64,000 bases of DNA from Salinimicrobium sediminis (GTDB lineage: Bacteria; Bacteroidota; Bacteroidia; Flavobacteriales; Flavobacteriaceae): assembly GCF_900215295.1 (NCBI RefSeq), contig NZ_OCMF01000001.1:496001-560000 (forward strand), given 5' to 3'. The notes under the pieces are model-generated. The model did not search any database and had not been told where the DNA came from. It was given only the letters and a program-made list of their open reading frames with translations. Shown piece after piece: positions 6,701 to 14,703 of the stretch (its first letter is position 1; the number at the start of each line of letters is the position of its first letter). Both the position numbers and the translations under genes were made by a program.

Positions 6701-7366
6701 ATGAAAGAATCAATCTTACTAACCTGCGCTTTAATATTTTTTAGTATCAAACCTAGTAGTGCTCAAAAGTATATACCTGCCGATCTAATTCCCAAAGGAT
6801 ATGTATTATTTGAGGAATATAGTGGAGACCTAAATAATGATGACAGAAAGGATTATGTACTAATAATTAAAAATACAAAGGAAGAGAAGATAGTTAAAAA
6901 CAGATTTGGAGATGTAATTGATCGTAATAGAAGAGGAGTTATCATAATTCTCACCAAAGACAATGAATACGAAAAAGTAGTTGAAAATAAAGATTGCTTC
7001 TCATCAGAAAATGAAGATGGCGGAGTTTATATGCCGCCAGAATTATGGATTAATATTGAGGACAATAAGCTGAAAATTCATTACGGTCACGGCAGATATG
7101 GTTATTGGGAATATATCTTTAAAAACCTGGATTCTGAATTTAAACTAATTGGGTATGAATCAAGTGAAAGTAACGGACCAAAAGTGCTTTATCAAACTAA
7201 AATAGACTTCTTAAAAAAAGAAAAAACATTATCCGAAAACACAACTAAAGATCCTGCGGTTGAAGAAGAAATCTTTGAAGTAATCTCTTACGATATAAAA
7301 ATAGATGATTTATTAAGATTAACTGAAATTGAAAATTTTGAAGATCTCGATATGACAAAATATTAG
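6701..7366 (+). CDS. Cassette 5: secreted protein of unknown function
   Basis: The 221-residue product has a cleavable signal peptide (about residues 1-21, ending SSAQ). It is followed by a DLNNDDRKDYVLII segment of the kind found in FG-GAP/VCBS-type calcium-loop repeats, then acidic, mixed sequence. It probably works in the periplasm or is exported. No named family was recognised. ATG 6701 lies 33 bp from the cassette boundary. Directly after the stop is GTTGGCAAAC (7367-7376), the same ten bases that start cassette 3, and the R'' that follows does not match this cassette's own start. The unit may thus be a fusion of two cassettes. Confidence 0.6.
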   Translation: MKESILLTCALIFFSIKPSSAQKYIPADLIPKGYVLFEEYSGDLNNDDRKDYVLIIKNTKEEKIVKNRFGDVIDRNRRGVIIILTKDNEYEKVVENKDCFSSENEDGGVYMPPELWINIEDNKLKIHYGHGRYGYWEYIFKNLDSEFKLIGYESSESNGPKVLYQTKIDFLKKEKTLSENTTKDPAVEEEIFEVISYDIKIDDLLRLTEIENFEDLDMTKY

Positions 7367-7376
7367 GTTGGCAAAC

Positions 7377-7510
7377 AGACAACATCGGTTTAACGGGCAA
7401 ATATGGGGAAACCCTTCTAAAATACCATTTTTGACTACTTATAAATAGATAATTTATCCGACAAATTGAGTTTCCAGGTCCGCCACTTGCGTTAACCGGG
7501 ACCATTGCCA
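7377..7510. other. attC-like site A3
   Basis: AGACAAC (7377-7383) is followed by ATCGGTTTAACG, and CGTTAACCGGGACC precedes ATTGCCA (7504-7510). The middle shares ATTTTTGACTAC, GATAA and CCAGGTCCGC with A1 and A2, so it is a diverged type A site. The core begins ATTG instead of GTTG. Confidence 0.65.
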
Positions 7511-7540
7511 GTAATTTGACCAAACCCTGGAAATAACAAA

Positions 7541-7600
7541 ATGGACATAAAAAAATTAGTAGAAGTTGAAAAAGCGGCCTCTTTATTTTACAGAATGTAA
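7541..7600 (+). pseudogene. Short reading-frame remnant upstream of the RibD-like gene
   Basis: A frame of 19 codons starts MDIKKLVEVEKAAS and ends at TAA 7598-7600. It sits in the 144-bp leader of cassette 6. It may be the start of a decayed gene or chance; no homology can be claimed. Confidence 0.2.
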
Positions 7601-7647
7601 TGGTTGTCTAAAATTAATTTTGACAAAACATTAAAAATTTAAAACAG

Positions 7648-8181
7648 ATGCGAAAATTATCACTTTTCATTGCCACAAGTTTAGACGGCTACATTGCAAA
7701 ACCTAATGACGACTTGAGTTTCTTAAAACTCGTAGAAAAAGAAGGTGAAGATTATGGTTATAACGAATTTACAGATACAATTGACACTTTGATTATTGGT
7801 AGAAGAACTTATGATTATGTGCTTAAGGAAATTGGCTCATCATTTTACGACAATGGCCAAAGAGACGTATATGTGATAACAAGAAGCCCAAGACCAAGTG
7901 TTGGTAGAACGACTTTTTACACAGGTAATTTAATCGATTTGGTAGAGCAACTCAAATCAGAAAACGGGAAAAACATCTATTGTGATGGTGGTGCAGAAGT
8001 AATTAATGAACTATTAAAAAATGACTTAATTGATGAATTTATTATTTCCGTGGTTCCTGTTTTGTTGGGGAATGGTACAAGATTATTTAAAGACGGACGA
8101 CCTGAACAAATACTTGAATTGGTAAAAGCAAAAACATTTGAAACAGGCTTGACGCAACTCCACTACAAACGGAAAAATTAA
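7648..8181 (+). CDS. Cassette 6: RibD C-terminal/dihydrofolate-reductase-like protein
   Basis: The 177-residue cytoplasmic protein belongs to the YwjB/YyaP-type branch of the DHFR-like fold. It has FIATSLDGYIA at residues 7-17, IIGRRTYDYV in the middle and CDGGAEVINELLK near 113-125, followed by LIDEFIISVVPVLLGNGTRLF, all hallmarks of the RibD_C family. These proteins bind NADPH-like cofactors; the substrate is usually unknown. Similar genes often travel in mobile cassettes. Its attC-like site starts 7 bp after the stop. Confidence 0.85.
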   Translation: MRKLSLFIATSLDGYIAKPNDDLSFLKLVEKEGEDYGYNEFTDTIDTLIIGRRTYDYVLKEIGSSFYDNGQRDVYVITRSPRPSVGRTTFYTGNLIDLVEQLKSENGKNIYCDGGAEVINELLKNDLIDEFIISVVPVLLGNGTRLFKDGRPEQILELVKAKTFETGLTQLHYKRKN

Positions 8182-8187
8182 AAAACG

Positions 8188-8354
8188 AACCGCCAACTAT
8201 GTATAAGCGTAATGCGGGTGAAAGATCCCGATAGGCATCGGGACCGTGCTTGCTTGCTCAGGGGATTGTCCTTTCCCCTCCGCTGAACCTACAGGTAACG
8301 CGACCAACAATCAAGCTCTCCAGCTCGCACTGTTTTTTTACGTGAATGTTGTAC
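8188..8354. other. attC-like site B3 with enlarged hairpin
   Basis: R'' AACCGCCAAC (8188-8197) is followed by TATGTATAAGCGTAATGC, and R' is GTTGTAC (8348-8354). It keeps the type B ends and CAGCTCGCACTGTTTTTTTACG. The central ATTGTCC...CAATCA hairpin is replaced by a longer version starting TTGTCCTTTCCCCTCCGCT. A second hairpin GATCCCGAT/ATCGGGACC lies at about 8225-8250. The cassette's own start matches R'' at 6 of 9 positions. Confidence 0.6.
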
Positions 8355-8361
8355 CCTTTTA

Positions 8362-8862
8362 ATGAAAACAAAAACTAAACTTACAACCATGAAAAAAGTG
8401 TTATTACTAATTGCCGCAACTCTCATCACCGCTTGCTCTACCGAAAAGGATGAGAAAATTTGTTGTACAATTATAGACACAGAAGTTTCTATAAAATATG
8501 TAAATGAAGATGGGCAAAATCTTTTTGAAATTGAAGATGGCTTAACCGCAGACGAAATTACCATCTATCATAAAATAAATGATGAGTGGATAGAATACTA
8601 TAAGGGAAATCTGGACCATCCGAAAGGTATTTTTGTCGTAGAAAGAGAAGAAGGAAGTTTTTTAAAAATATTCCCAAGTTCTACCATTGTTGAAGACACC
8701 TATTCAGAGACAAAAATAGAATTTTCTGAATCTGATTCTGATGTTTTGAGAACGGAAATCGAGAAGAAGAATTCCAATGAAATAGTAACAAAAGTGTGGT
8801 ACAATGATGAATTGAAATGGGAAAGAAATCAGTCCGAGAGAATGTTTGAAATATTAAAATAA
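8362..8862 (+). CDS. Cassette 7: lipoprotein of unknown function
   Basis: This lipoprotein has a type II signal sequence (MKKVLLLIAATLITAC, lipobox LITAC). The first ATG, at 8362, is 14 bp after the cassette core and gives 166 residues. The ATG at 8389 gives a more typical signal peptide, and either start may be used. The mature part is acidic and rich in E, D and K, with beta-type alternation and no recognised domain. Envelope localisation is inferred. Confidence 0.6.
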   Translation: MKTKTKLTTMKKVLLLIAATLITACSTEKDEKICCTIIDTEVSIKYVNEDGQNLFEIEDGLTADEITIYHKINDEWIEYYKGNLDHPKGIFVVEREEGSFLKIFPSSTIVEDTYSETKIEFSESDSDVLRTEIEKKNSNEIVTKVWYNDELKWERNQSERMFEILK

Positions 8863-8865
8863 AAC

Positions 8866-9028
8866 GGTTTGCAACATTTTATAAAAACAATGCTGAAATC
8901 TATTTCTAATCCAAAGTCTCTGCGTACTTGCTGCGTCTGATTGTCCTTTCCCCTCCGCTAAAGCTACGGCGAACACGACGGACAAGCACGATAGACAGCT
9001 CTCACTGTTCCTATACGAGACATTGTGT
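8866..9028. other. attC-like site B4 with enlarged hairpin
   Basis: R'' GGTTTGCAAC (8866-8875) is followed by ATTTTATAAAAACAATGC, and R' is ATTGTGT (9022-9028). It shares with B3 the central insertion beginning TTGTCCTTTCCCCTCCGCT, then diverges. CTCTCACTGTTCCTATACGAGAC closes the site. Confidence 0.6.
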
Positions 9029-9064
9029 TCAACCAACAGGAACGTCATTGCATAATGTACTTTA

Positions 9065-9898
9065 ATGGAAATAAAAATAATAGATACTGATAAAGGACAG
9101 GTTGAATACTCAATTGTCGGAAAAGAAAAACCTGTTTTATTTCTGCATGGAGGACATTCCAATTGCAAAGAGACTCTATTTCATAAAGGATTTGACACAA
9201 ATAAATTTCAGCTTATAACACCTTCCCGTCCTGGATATGGAAAAACTCCCCTCGACGATAAATTTACTCCAGGAAAGACAGCCGATTTGTTAATCGCATT
9301 ATTGGACTATTTGAAAATTGATAAAGTAGTATTATATGGAATATCCGCCGGTGGATTGACCTCCATTGAATTGGCTTCTCGATACCCGGAAAGAGTTGAT
9401 AAATTAATTTTAGCTTCAGCTGTATCAAAAAAATGGTTAGATGAAAATGGACAGGTTTATAAAACAGCAAAGAAACTATTTAATCCAAAAACGGAAAAAA
9501 TCATATGGGGCATGACAAGGATATTTTCGAGAATATTTCCCAAAATGATTGCAAATAATTTTCACCCGCAGTTTTCAAAAAATAAACTTCAGAAATTAGA
9601 TAAGGGGGATGTGAATGAGTTATTAGCGACCTTAAGGCACTATAATTCAAAAACCGGTTTTATAATTGACATAGAACACAATATTGAAAGGGAAATCATT
9701 TCGAATATTCAATGTCCCACTTTAATAATACACAGTAGGAATGACAATAGTGCTTCATTTGAACATGCCGAACATGCTAACAAAATGATAAACAATTCCA
9801 AACTTATTGGATTAGATAATGAGTGGGGGCATTTATTTTGGATTGGAAAAGACTCTAATGAAACGATAAAAAAGATAATAGAATTTATAGAGCATTAA
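9065..9898 (+). CDS. Cassette 8: alpha/beta hydrolase
   Basis: This 277-residue cytoplasmic serine hydrolase shows the fold's landmarks: oxyanion loop FLHGGHS (H28-G29), SRPGYGKT at about 54-61, nucleophile elbow GISAGG with S94, a candidate acid in HSRNDNSASF near 223-232 and the catalytic histidine in EWGHLFW near 255. There is no signal peptide. The substrate is unknown; esterase or haloperoxidase-like enzymes share this layout. The next cassette holds a fragment of another hydrolase. Confidence 0.8.
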   Translation: MEIKIIDTDKGQVEYSIVGKEKPVLFLHGGHSNCKETLFHKGFDTNKFQLITPSRPGYGKTPLDDKFTPGKTADLLIALLDYLKIDKVVLYGISAGGLTSIELASRYPERVDKLILASAVSKKWLDENGQVYKTAKKLFNPKTEKIIWGMTRIFSRIFPKMIANNFHPQFSKNKLQKLDKGDVNELLATLRHYNSKTGFIIDIEHNIEREIISNIQCPTLIIHSRNDNSASFEHAEHANKMINNSKLIGLDNEWGHLFWIGKDSNETIKKIIEFIEH

Positions 9899-9904
9899 TG
9901 CCGG

Positions 9905-10031
9905 CACATAACACGTGGTATAATCAAAGGGTTTCAGTGCTATGCGAAGGATTGTAGTTTGATTTAATGTCTCGTGTACCTTGAAGTGATTCACCCGCAC
10001 TCCCTTAACGGCCATATCACCCACGTTGAGC
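9905..10031. other. Diverged attC-like site C
   Basis: The arms are CACATAACACGTGG (9905-9918) and CCACGTTGAGC (10021-10031). The outer ends pair imperfectly and the interior is unlike types A and B. The start of cassette 8 matches the R'' complement at about 6 of 9 positions. This is the weakest site of the array and marks its decaying end. Confidence 0.45.
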
Positions 10032-10095
10032 TTAATACTGGCAAAAACCCGGTTAATACCGAAAAAGATGAGATATTGAGGAAAAAGTTTCAAGT

Positions 10096-10356
10096 ATGTT
10101 ACAAGCAAATCTAAACAACTACAAATTCAATTATGTTGAGAATGGAAATGGAGACAGACTTGTATTTGTTCACGGTTCTGCAAGCGATTACCGAACCTGG
10201 AACAACCAATTGGAATACTTTTCCAAATATTATCACACTATAGTATATAGCAGACGATATCATTGGCCAAATGAACGAATACCAGACGAAGAGGATTATT
10301 CTATGGCAAAACACGTCGAAGATTTAGAAGAATTAGAAAAGTGCAGGCGCAATTAA
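10096..10356 (+). pseudogene. Cassette 9: truncated alpha/beta hydrolase
   Basis: The 86-residue frame begins like an alpha/beta hydrolase. It has the oxyanion loop FVHGSASDYRTW and a strand followed by YSRRYHWPNE and MAKHVEDLEEL, then stops at about one third of the usual length, before any nucleophile elbow. No continuation is visible in other frames downstream, where only about 60 bp separate it from the next gene. A remnant left by deletion in the last cassette is the simplest reading. Confidence 0.65.
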
Positions 10357-10419
10357 AAAATTTATAAGGCCGGGTGTAACATTTTGAATAACGGCAGGTC
10401 TTTTTTGGAAACGAACCCA

Positions 10420-11913
10420 ATGAAAGAAATCTTCGCAATCTTATTAACCGGTTTACTTTTTTTATCCTGTAAAGAAGCTCAAAACGAAGAAGCTGTTATC
10501 TATACAGTTGCATTTGATAAGGACAATTTAAAAAGTGCTGAGGTAAAGGTTGAACTTAACCTTAGAGACAGCATTCTGTTCATGGATCCTGGTGCCAACG
10601 ATCTGGAAAGAGGTTGGGCGACCTTCATCCATGACTTGAAGGCTGTAAACTTAAAAGGGGAACCGGTCACATTGGAAGAACTCCCCGGTGCCAAATGGAA
10701 GATCCACTCCCCCCTTGACGGAAAGATTGTATTGACCTATGATGTGCACTTGGACCATGAAGACTTCGAGTGGGACGGGGGTATAGACGGGGTGGCCTAT
10801 CACACCGACAGGGGCATATTTTTTACGGGAAGAACCCTGTTCATCATGAATGGAGAAAAACGAAAAAATATCAAGGTTGATTTTCAGCTGCCTGAAAACT
10901 GGAAAGTTACCACTCCCTGGGCCGATAACCGGGATATTGTTCCTTCCTATCTTGTAATGAATAACACCGAACTGGCCAACGCAATGGTCTTTGCCGGAAC
11001 ACATAAGGAACTTACTCTCAAAAGGGAGGATTTTGAGTTTGTCTTTGCGCTTGGCAGTAACGAAATCATTGCTGATGAAGCCATTTTTAAAGATCTCGCG
11101 GAAGGGGTTTTGGATTATTATATTGAACTTATGGGAGGCATCCCGAGGCCTTCACCCGATGATCCTTTCAAAAAAATGGTAGTGGTTATTAGTTCACATC
11201 CATCGGTTACAGATGGAGAAGTTATAGGAAATAACATTAGTATCCTGATTCAAATAGGTGCTGATCAATTTTCAAAAACGATTTCAAGGTTCATTTTCGC
11301 TCATGAATTCTTCCACCTCTGGAACGGTAAATCTTTTAGCCCAAATAGTGAAAACGCGGAGTGGTTCAAGGAAGGCCTGACCAACTATTACACCTTGAAA
11401 GCCTTGCACCACGTCAATTTTTTGACAGACGAATCTTATTTGGATTTCCTGAGCAACTTTTTTTACAAACGCTACCGGGAAGATGAAGGTCTCGGGGAAA
11501 TAGCCATGGCAAATGGTGAAGAGAAGCACGATCACTGGGGTTTGATATACGGAGGCGGTATGCTTGCGGGTATCGCGCAGGATTTGATCATTCGTGATGC
11601 CACTAACAATGCAAAATCCATGGATGATTTGATGCGCGGTTTATGGGTTAAATATGGAAATACCAATGATCATTATAGCCTTGAAGAACTTCAAAAGCTT
11701 ATGTCCCAACTCAGCGGAAAGGATCAAACTAAGTTCTTTGATTCCTATGTTCTGGGCACCGAAAGCATCCCTATTGAAGCCTATTTAAAATTGTCCGGAC
11801 TGGACGCGAATACTGAAAATGGAAATTTGATCTTATCAAAAAAAGAACAACAAACTCAGATGCAAAGGGCTATTATGAAGGGAATGTTTGGCCAATTAGA
11901 AGATGAAAGATAA
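10420..11913 (+). CDS. M61/M1-like metallopeptidase lipoprotein
   Basis: The 497-residue lipoprotein (signal MKEIFAILLTGLLFLSC, lipobox LFLSC) carries a zinc protease signature: HEFFH at residues 295-299 and E318 in WFKEGLTNYY, an HExxH-x18-E spacing typical of gluzincins. The region before it (about 40-220) is beta-rich, as in M61 glycyl-aminopeptidase-type proteins. ATG 10420 is chosen for the signal peptide; an upstream in-frame TTG at 10384 adds twelve unlikely residues. It begins about 64 bp after the broken hydrolase and looks like resident chromosome. Confidence 0.75.
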   Translation: MKEIFAILLTGLLFLSCKEAQNEEAVIYTVAFDKDNLKSAEVKVELNLRDSILFMDPGANDLERGWATFIHDLKAVNLKGEPVTLEELPGAKWKIHSPLDGKIVLTYDVHLDHEDFEWDGGIDGVAYHTDRGIFFTGRTLFIMNGEKRKNIKVDFQLPENWKVTTPWADNRDIVPSYLVMNNTELANAMVFAGTHKELTLKREDFEFVFALGSNEIIADEAIFKDLAEGVLDYYIELMGGIPRPSPDDPFKKMVVVISSHPSVTDGEVIGNNISILIQIGADQFSKTISRFIFAHEFFHLWNGKSFSPNSENAEWFKEGLTNYYTLKALHHVNFLTDESYLDFLSNFFYKRYREDEGLGEIAMANGEEKHDHWGLIYGGGMLAGIAQDLIIRDATNNAKSMDDLMRGLWVKYGNTNDHYSLEELQKLMSQLSGKDQTKFFDSYVLGTESIPIEAYLKLSGLDANTENGNLILSKKEQQTQMQRAIMKGMFGQLEDER

Positions 11914-12050
11914 AGGGTATCTGCACCTGATGTTTAACGCAGGGTTCCAAAGTGAAGCCCGGTTCCATTTCTAAAGATCTGTTTTTCCAAGCAGGAGGAA
12001 TCTCCCAATTCCCTTATATTAGTTGAGCTAAAGTAAAAGTATAAGTTTCA

Positions 12051-12332
12051 ATGAAACCGCTTCTCCTCTTTTTTCTAATGGCCACTACAAGCCTTAGCTG
12101 TCAAACCCCGGTTACGGAAGTCATTTTCCACCCCCATGAAGATACTGTTGTTTATCAACAGGAACCGAACCCGTTAAGGCGGGTATTAAAACAAAGTGTG
12201 GTTTTCCAAGGCTTGCTACTTAACAGGCAACTCCCGCTTTGGAAAACTTGTAGTTTCCACTGCAATATTGAATTCCCGGTAAAGTTCCAGCAGGTTCATG
12301 GTGGAGGTTACAAGATCACGGGTTTCCAGTAG
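12051..12332 (+). CDS. Possible small lipoprotein, doubtful gene
   Basis: A 93-codon frame starts with a convincing lipoprotein signal (MKPLLLFFLMATTSLSC). Its last 39 codons run antisense through the 3' end of the phosphate transporter gene and have no natural character. The first 50 or so residues may be the remains of a gene cut off when the convergent region was rearranged. No family was recognised. Confidence 0.35.
   Translation: MKPLLLFFLMATTSLSCQTPVTEVIFHPHEDTVVYQQEPNPLRRVLKQSVVFQGLLLNRQLPLWKTCSFHCNIEFPVKFQQVHGGGYKITGFQ
12201..12247. other. Inverted repeat at the 3' end of the phosphate transporter gene
   Basis: GTTTTCCAAGGC (12201-12212) and GCTTTGGAAAAC (12236-12247) pair at 11 of 12 positions around the transporter stop codon. 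There is no long T-run, so it may act as a weak terminator or mRNA end stabiliser. Confidence 0.4.
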
Positions 12333-14504
12333 AAGTCCGAAATAAAGTTCAGAGTTCTTGGGACTGCTTTCTGTTGTTCGAATGCGTTTGATCTGCTTCT
12401 CAATGAGCTGCGATACCTCGTTAAAAAGTTCCTGTTTTCCGGCCAATACATTTTCAATACGTGAAAATTGCTGTTGCTCAAAGATATCTTCTATTTCATC
12501 AAAGAGTTTCTTAATCTTTTCATCCACCCGTTTAAGGTCCTTGATCTGGTTGAACTTTAAATTCTTATGGTTATTGTTCACATGGTTGTAGCTGTTCCTG
12601 GTGATATAACCAATAGACTGTACCATGTCCTGCAGATAGTCCAGAATAAGTATGTAAAAACGGTTGGAATCGAGAGAATTTTCTTCAATGGTCTTAATAA
12701 AATAGAAGACATTCCGTTTAAGCTCATCGATTTCAGACTCCAGTTTTTTAATAGCCTTTTTGTTCTTTTTAAGCTTTGATTTATCGTAATAACCAAGGTT
12801 TTCTACTGTTTTTGAATACATCTTGTTAACTCCTCCAATGATGCTGGAAATGTTCTTGGAACTTTCTACAACAATATCATTGATGGTACTAAGCTCTTTT
12901 CTTCGGAAAGGTTTATTTAAGGCTTCCTCTTTTTCTTTGCGGGTGTGGATCACAAAACTACGGGCTATACTAAAGATGGCCAGACCAAGTAAAATGGTTA
13001 TAGCGATGATGCCTCCAAAATAGATAATAGAAGCAAATAGGGCTGCTGCCGAAAAAGCAACCAGAGCAGTAATAAACCAACCTCCTACAACATTGACTAC
13101 GCCGGCCACCCTGTAAACCGCACTTTCTCTATCCCAGGCCCTGTCGGCCAGAGAAGTACCCATGGCAACCATAAAGGTCACATAGGTGGTAGATAGCGGA
13201 AGCTTTAAACTGGTACCAATAGAGATCAGTATTCCCGCCACTACCAGGTTTACAGACGCCCTTACCAGGTCAAATGCAGGAGTATCCTCATCATCTTTGG
13301 TAAAGGATTTTTGGTTCTGAAATTTTTCATCAATTTTTTTACTTACTACTGCCGGGGTGATCGCTTCCAGGACATTCCCCATGTAAACGGAATACCTTAC
13401 GATCCCACGGGAAATAAAATTAGGATCAAATCTTTCTGAAACCTCTCCCTGTCTTGAGAGATTCACTCCGGTTTTGACCACGTTACGGGCCTTTCGGGAA
13501 AACCAAAGCGTGATCACCATCACCGCCCCTGCCCCCAATAACAGGAATGGCGGAGTAGAAACTTCTCCCTGCAGGCCACTCATTAAAAATTCCGATGGCA
13601 ATGCACCCGAGGTGAGGTAAGCATCCTGCCATAAAACAAATGATTGCCAGGCTGCAATGGGAACACCTATAAAGTTCACCAGGTCATTCCCCGCAAAGGC
13701 CAGGGCCAGGGAAAACGTACCTATCAGGATAATGACCTTTAAAATATTCATTTTTAAAAGGCTCATTAGCAGTTGTGAAACAATAGTAAAGAGAATTAAA
13801 CCTGCACCAATAATGATAAAAGTATTTTCTTCAATGTATTCGAGAAAACTTTCCGGAATAAAGGTCACAGATTTTAATCCCTTCAGTAGGATAAAATAGA
13901 GAATAGCGGTTAGAGACACTCCTCCAAAAACAGCACCGGCATATCTGATCTTTTGTTCATACTGAAAGGAGAAAATAAGGCGTGAGAAATACTGCACCAC
14001 CGCTCCAATAATAAATGCAATGACCACGGCCATTAAGATCCCAATAATTATTTCGGTGGCTTTGGAGGTGTTGATATAATTCAGGATCTCCCCATAATCT
14101 CCCGAATCCTTATAGATCTTTATGGCTGCCATACTTACGGCTGCACCAAGTAATTCAAACACAATGGACACTGTGGTAGAGGTAGGAAGGCCAAGGGAAT
14201 TGAAGAAATCCAGGAGCAGCACATCGGTGATCATCACTGCCATAAAGATGATCATGATCTCCTCGAAATAGAACTGCCCCGGGAGAAAGATACCTTTTCG
14301 GGCCACTTCCATAATGCCACTGGAAAATATTGCTCCCACTGCTACTCCAATACTGGCCACGATGAGGATCTTTCGCATTGAAAAAGCCCTGGAACCAATT
14401 GCCGAACTTAAAAAATTGATAGCATCGTTACTTACACCCACTACAAGATCTGTAATGGCAAGTGCAAACAATGCAACCAGCATTAAAATATAAATATCTT
14501 CCAT
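12216..14504 (-). CDS. PiT-family inorganic phosphate transporter with C-terminal cytoplasmic domain
   Basis: This 762-residue cation-coupled phosphate permease has two inverted PHO4 repeats. The first has GVSNDAINFL at 23-32 and LGLPTSTTVSIVFELLGAA near 105-123. The second has AFAGNDLVNFIGVPIAAW near 270 and LKLPLSTTYVTFMVAMGTSLADRAW cut across residues about 428-452. About twelve membrane segments are present. After about residue 530 comes a roughly 230-residue hydrophilic helical tail resembling PhoU/DUF47 regulators, which are separate proteins in many bacteria. Divergent from the PepSY-like gene. Confidence 0.88.
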   Translation of the reverse strand: MEDIYILMLVALFALAITDLVVGVSNDAINFLSSAIGSRAFSMRKILIVASIGVAVGAIFSSGIMEVARKGIFLPGQFYFEEIMIIFMAVMITDVLLLDFFNSLGLPTSTTVSIVFELLGAAVSMAAIKIYKDSGDYGEILNYINTSKATEIIIGILMAVVIAFIIGAVVQYFSRLIFSFQYEQKIRYAGAVFGGVSLTAILYFILLKGLKSVTFIPESFLEYIEENTFIIIGAGLILFTIVSQLLMSLLKMNILKVIILIGTFSLALAFAGNDLVNFIGVPIAAWQSFVLWQDAYLTSGALPSEFLMSGLQGEVSTPPFLLLGAGAVMVITLWFSRKARNVVKTGVNLSRQGEVSERFDPNFISRGIVRYSVYMGNVLEAITPAVVSKKIDEKFQNQKSFTKDDEDTPAFDLVRASVNLVVAGILISIGTSLKLPLSTTYVTFMVAMGTSLADRAWDRESAVYRVAGVVNVVGGWFITALVAFSAAALFASIIYFGGIIAITILLGLAIFSIARSFVIHTRKEKEEALNKPFRRKELSTINDIVVESSKNISSIIGGVNKMYSKTVENLGYYDKSKLKKNKKAIKKLESEIDELKRNVFYFIKTIEENSLDSNRFYILILDYLQDMVQSIGYITRNSYNHVNNNHKNLKFNQIKDLKRVDEKIKKLFDEIEDIFEQQQFSRIENVLAGKQELFNEVSQLIEKQIKRIRTTESSPKNSELYFGLLLETRDLVTSTMNLLELYREFNIAVETTSFPKRELPVK

Positions 14505-14599
14505 GGGGGAATATGATTTTGCGCTAATGCAAAATATGAATTATTTAAAGAAAAGCAGGGAAACCTTTGTTTTAAAAATCTCATAAGAACTTATCGAAA

Positions 14600-14623
14600 A
14601 CTGATAAATGTCATAGTATCAGT
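14600..14623. promoter_or_regulatory. Inverted repeat in the pit/PepSY divergent intergenic region
   Basis: ACTGATA and TATCAGT are perfect 7-bp inverted arms with a 10-bp spacer, placed between two divergent genes. The geometry suits a dimeric regulator; the regulator is unknown. Confidence 0.35.
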
Positions 14624-14703
14624 AATTTAAAAGTATTAAATTGAAGATTCCCCGATTCGGAAATAATAAAAGAAAAACAATATTAATTAAAAACCTGGAA
14701 ATC

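Larger units (their letters stand above)
2924..10095 (+). mobile_element. Integron-like gene cassette array
   Basis: Units begin at 2924, 3615, 4306, 4865, 6668, 7504, 8348, 9022 and 10025. Each starts with (G/A)TTG, carries usually one gene on the plus strand, and ends in a palindromic site. Units 1-4 show 9-10 bp exact complementarity between their first bases and the R'' arm at their own 3' end (2924/3486, 3615/4177, 4306/4736, 4865/5343), the signature of cassettes that circularise by recombination within attC. Units 5-9 show only partial complementarity. Most contents are small membrane, secreted or unknown proteins and look AT-richer than the flanking chromosome. Confidence 0.75.

Noticed and set aside
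3486-9028. Repeated palindromic elements considered as a CRISPR array
   Set aside because: The repeats are 105-175 bp, separated by whole genes, and lack short regular spacers or cas genes.
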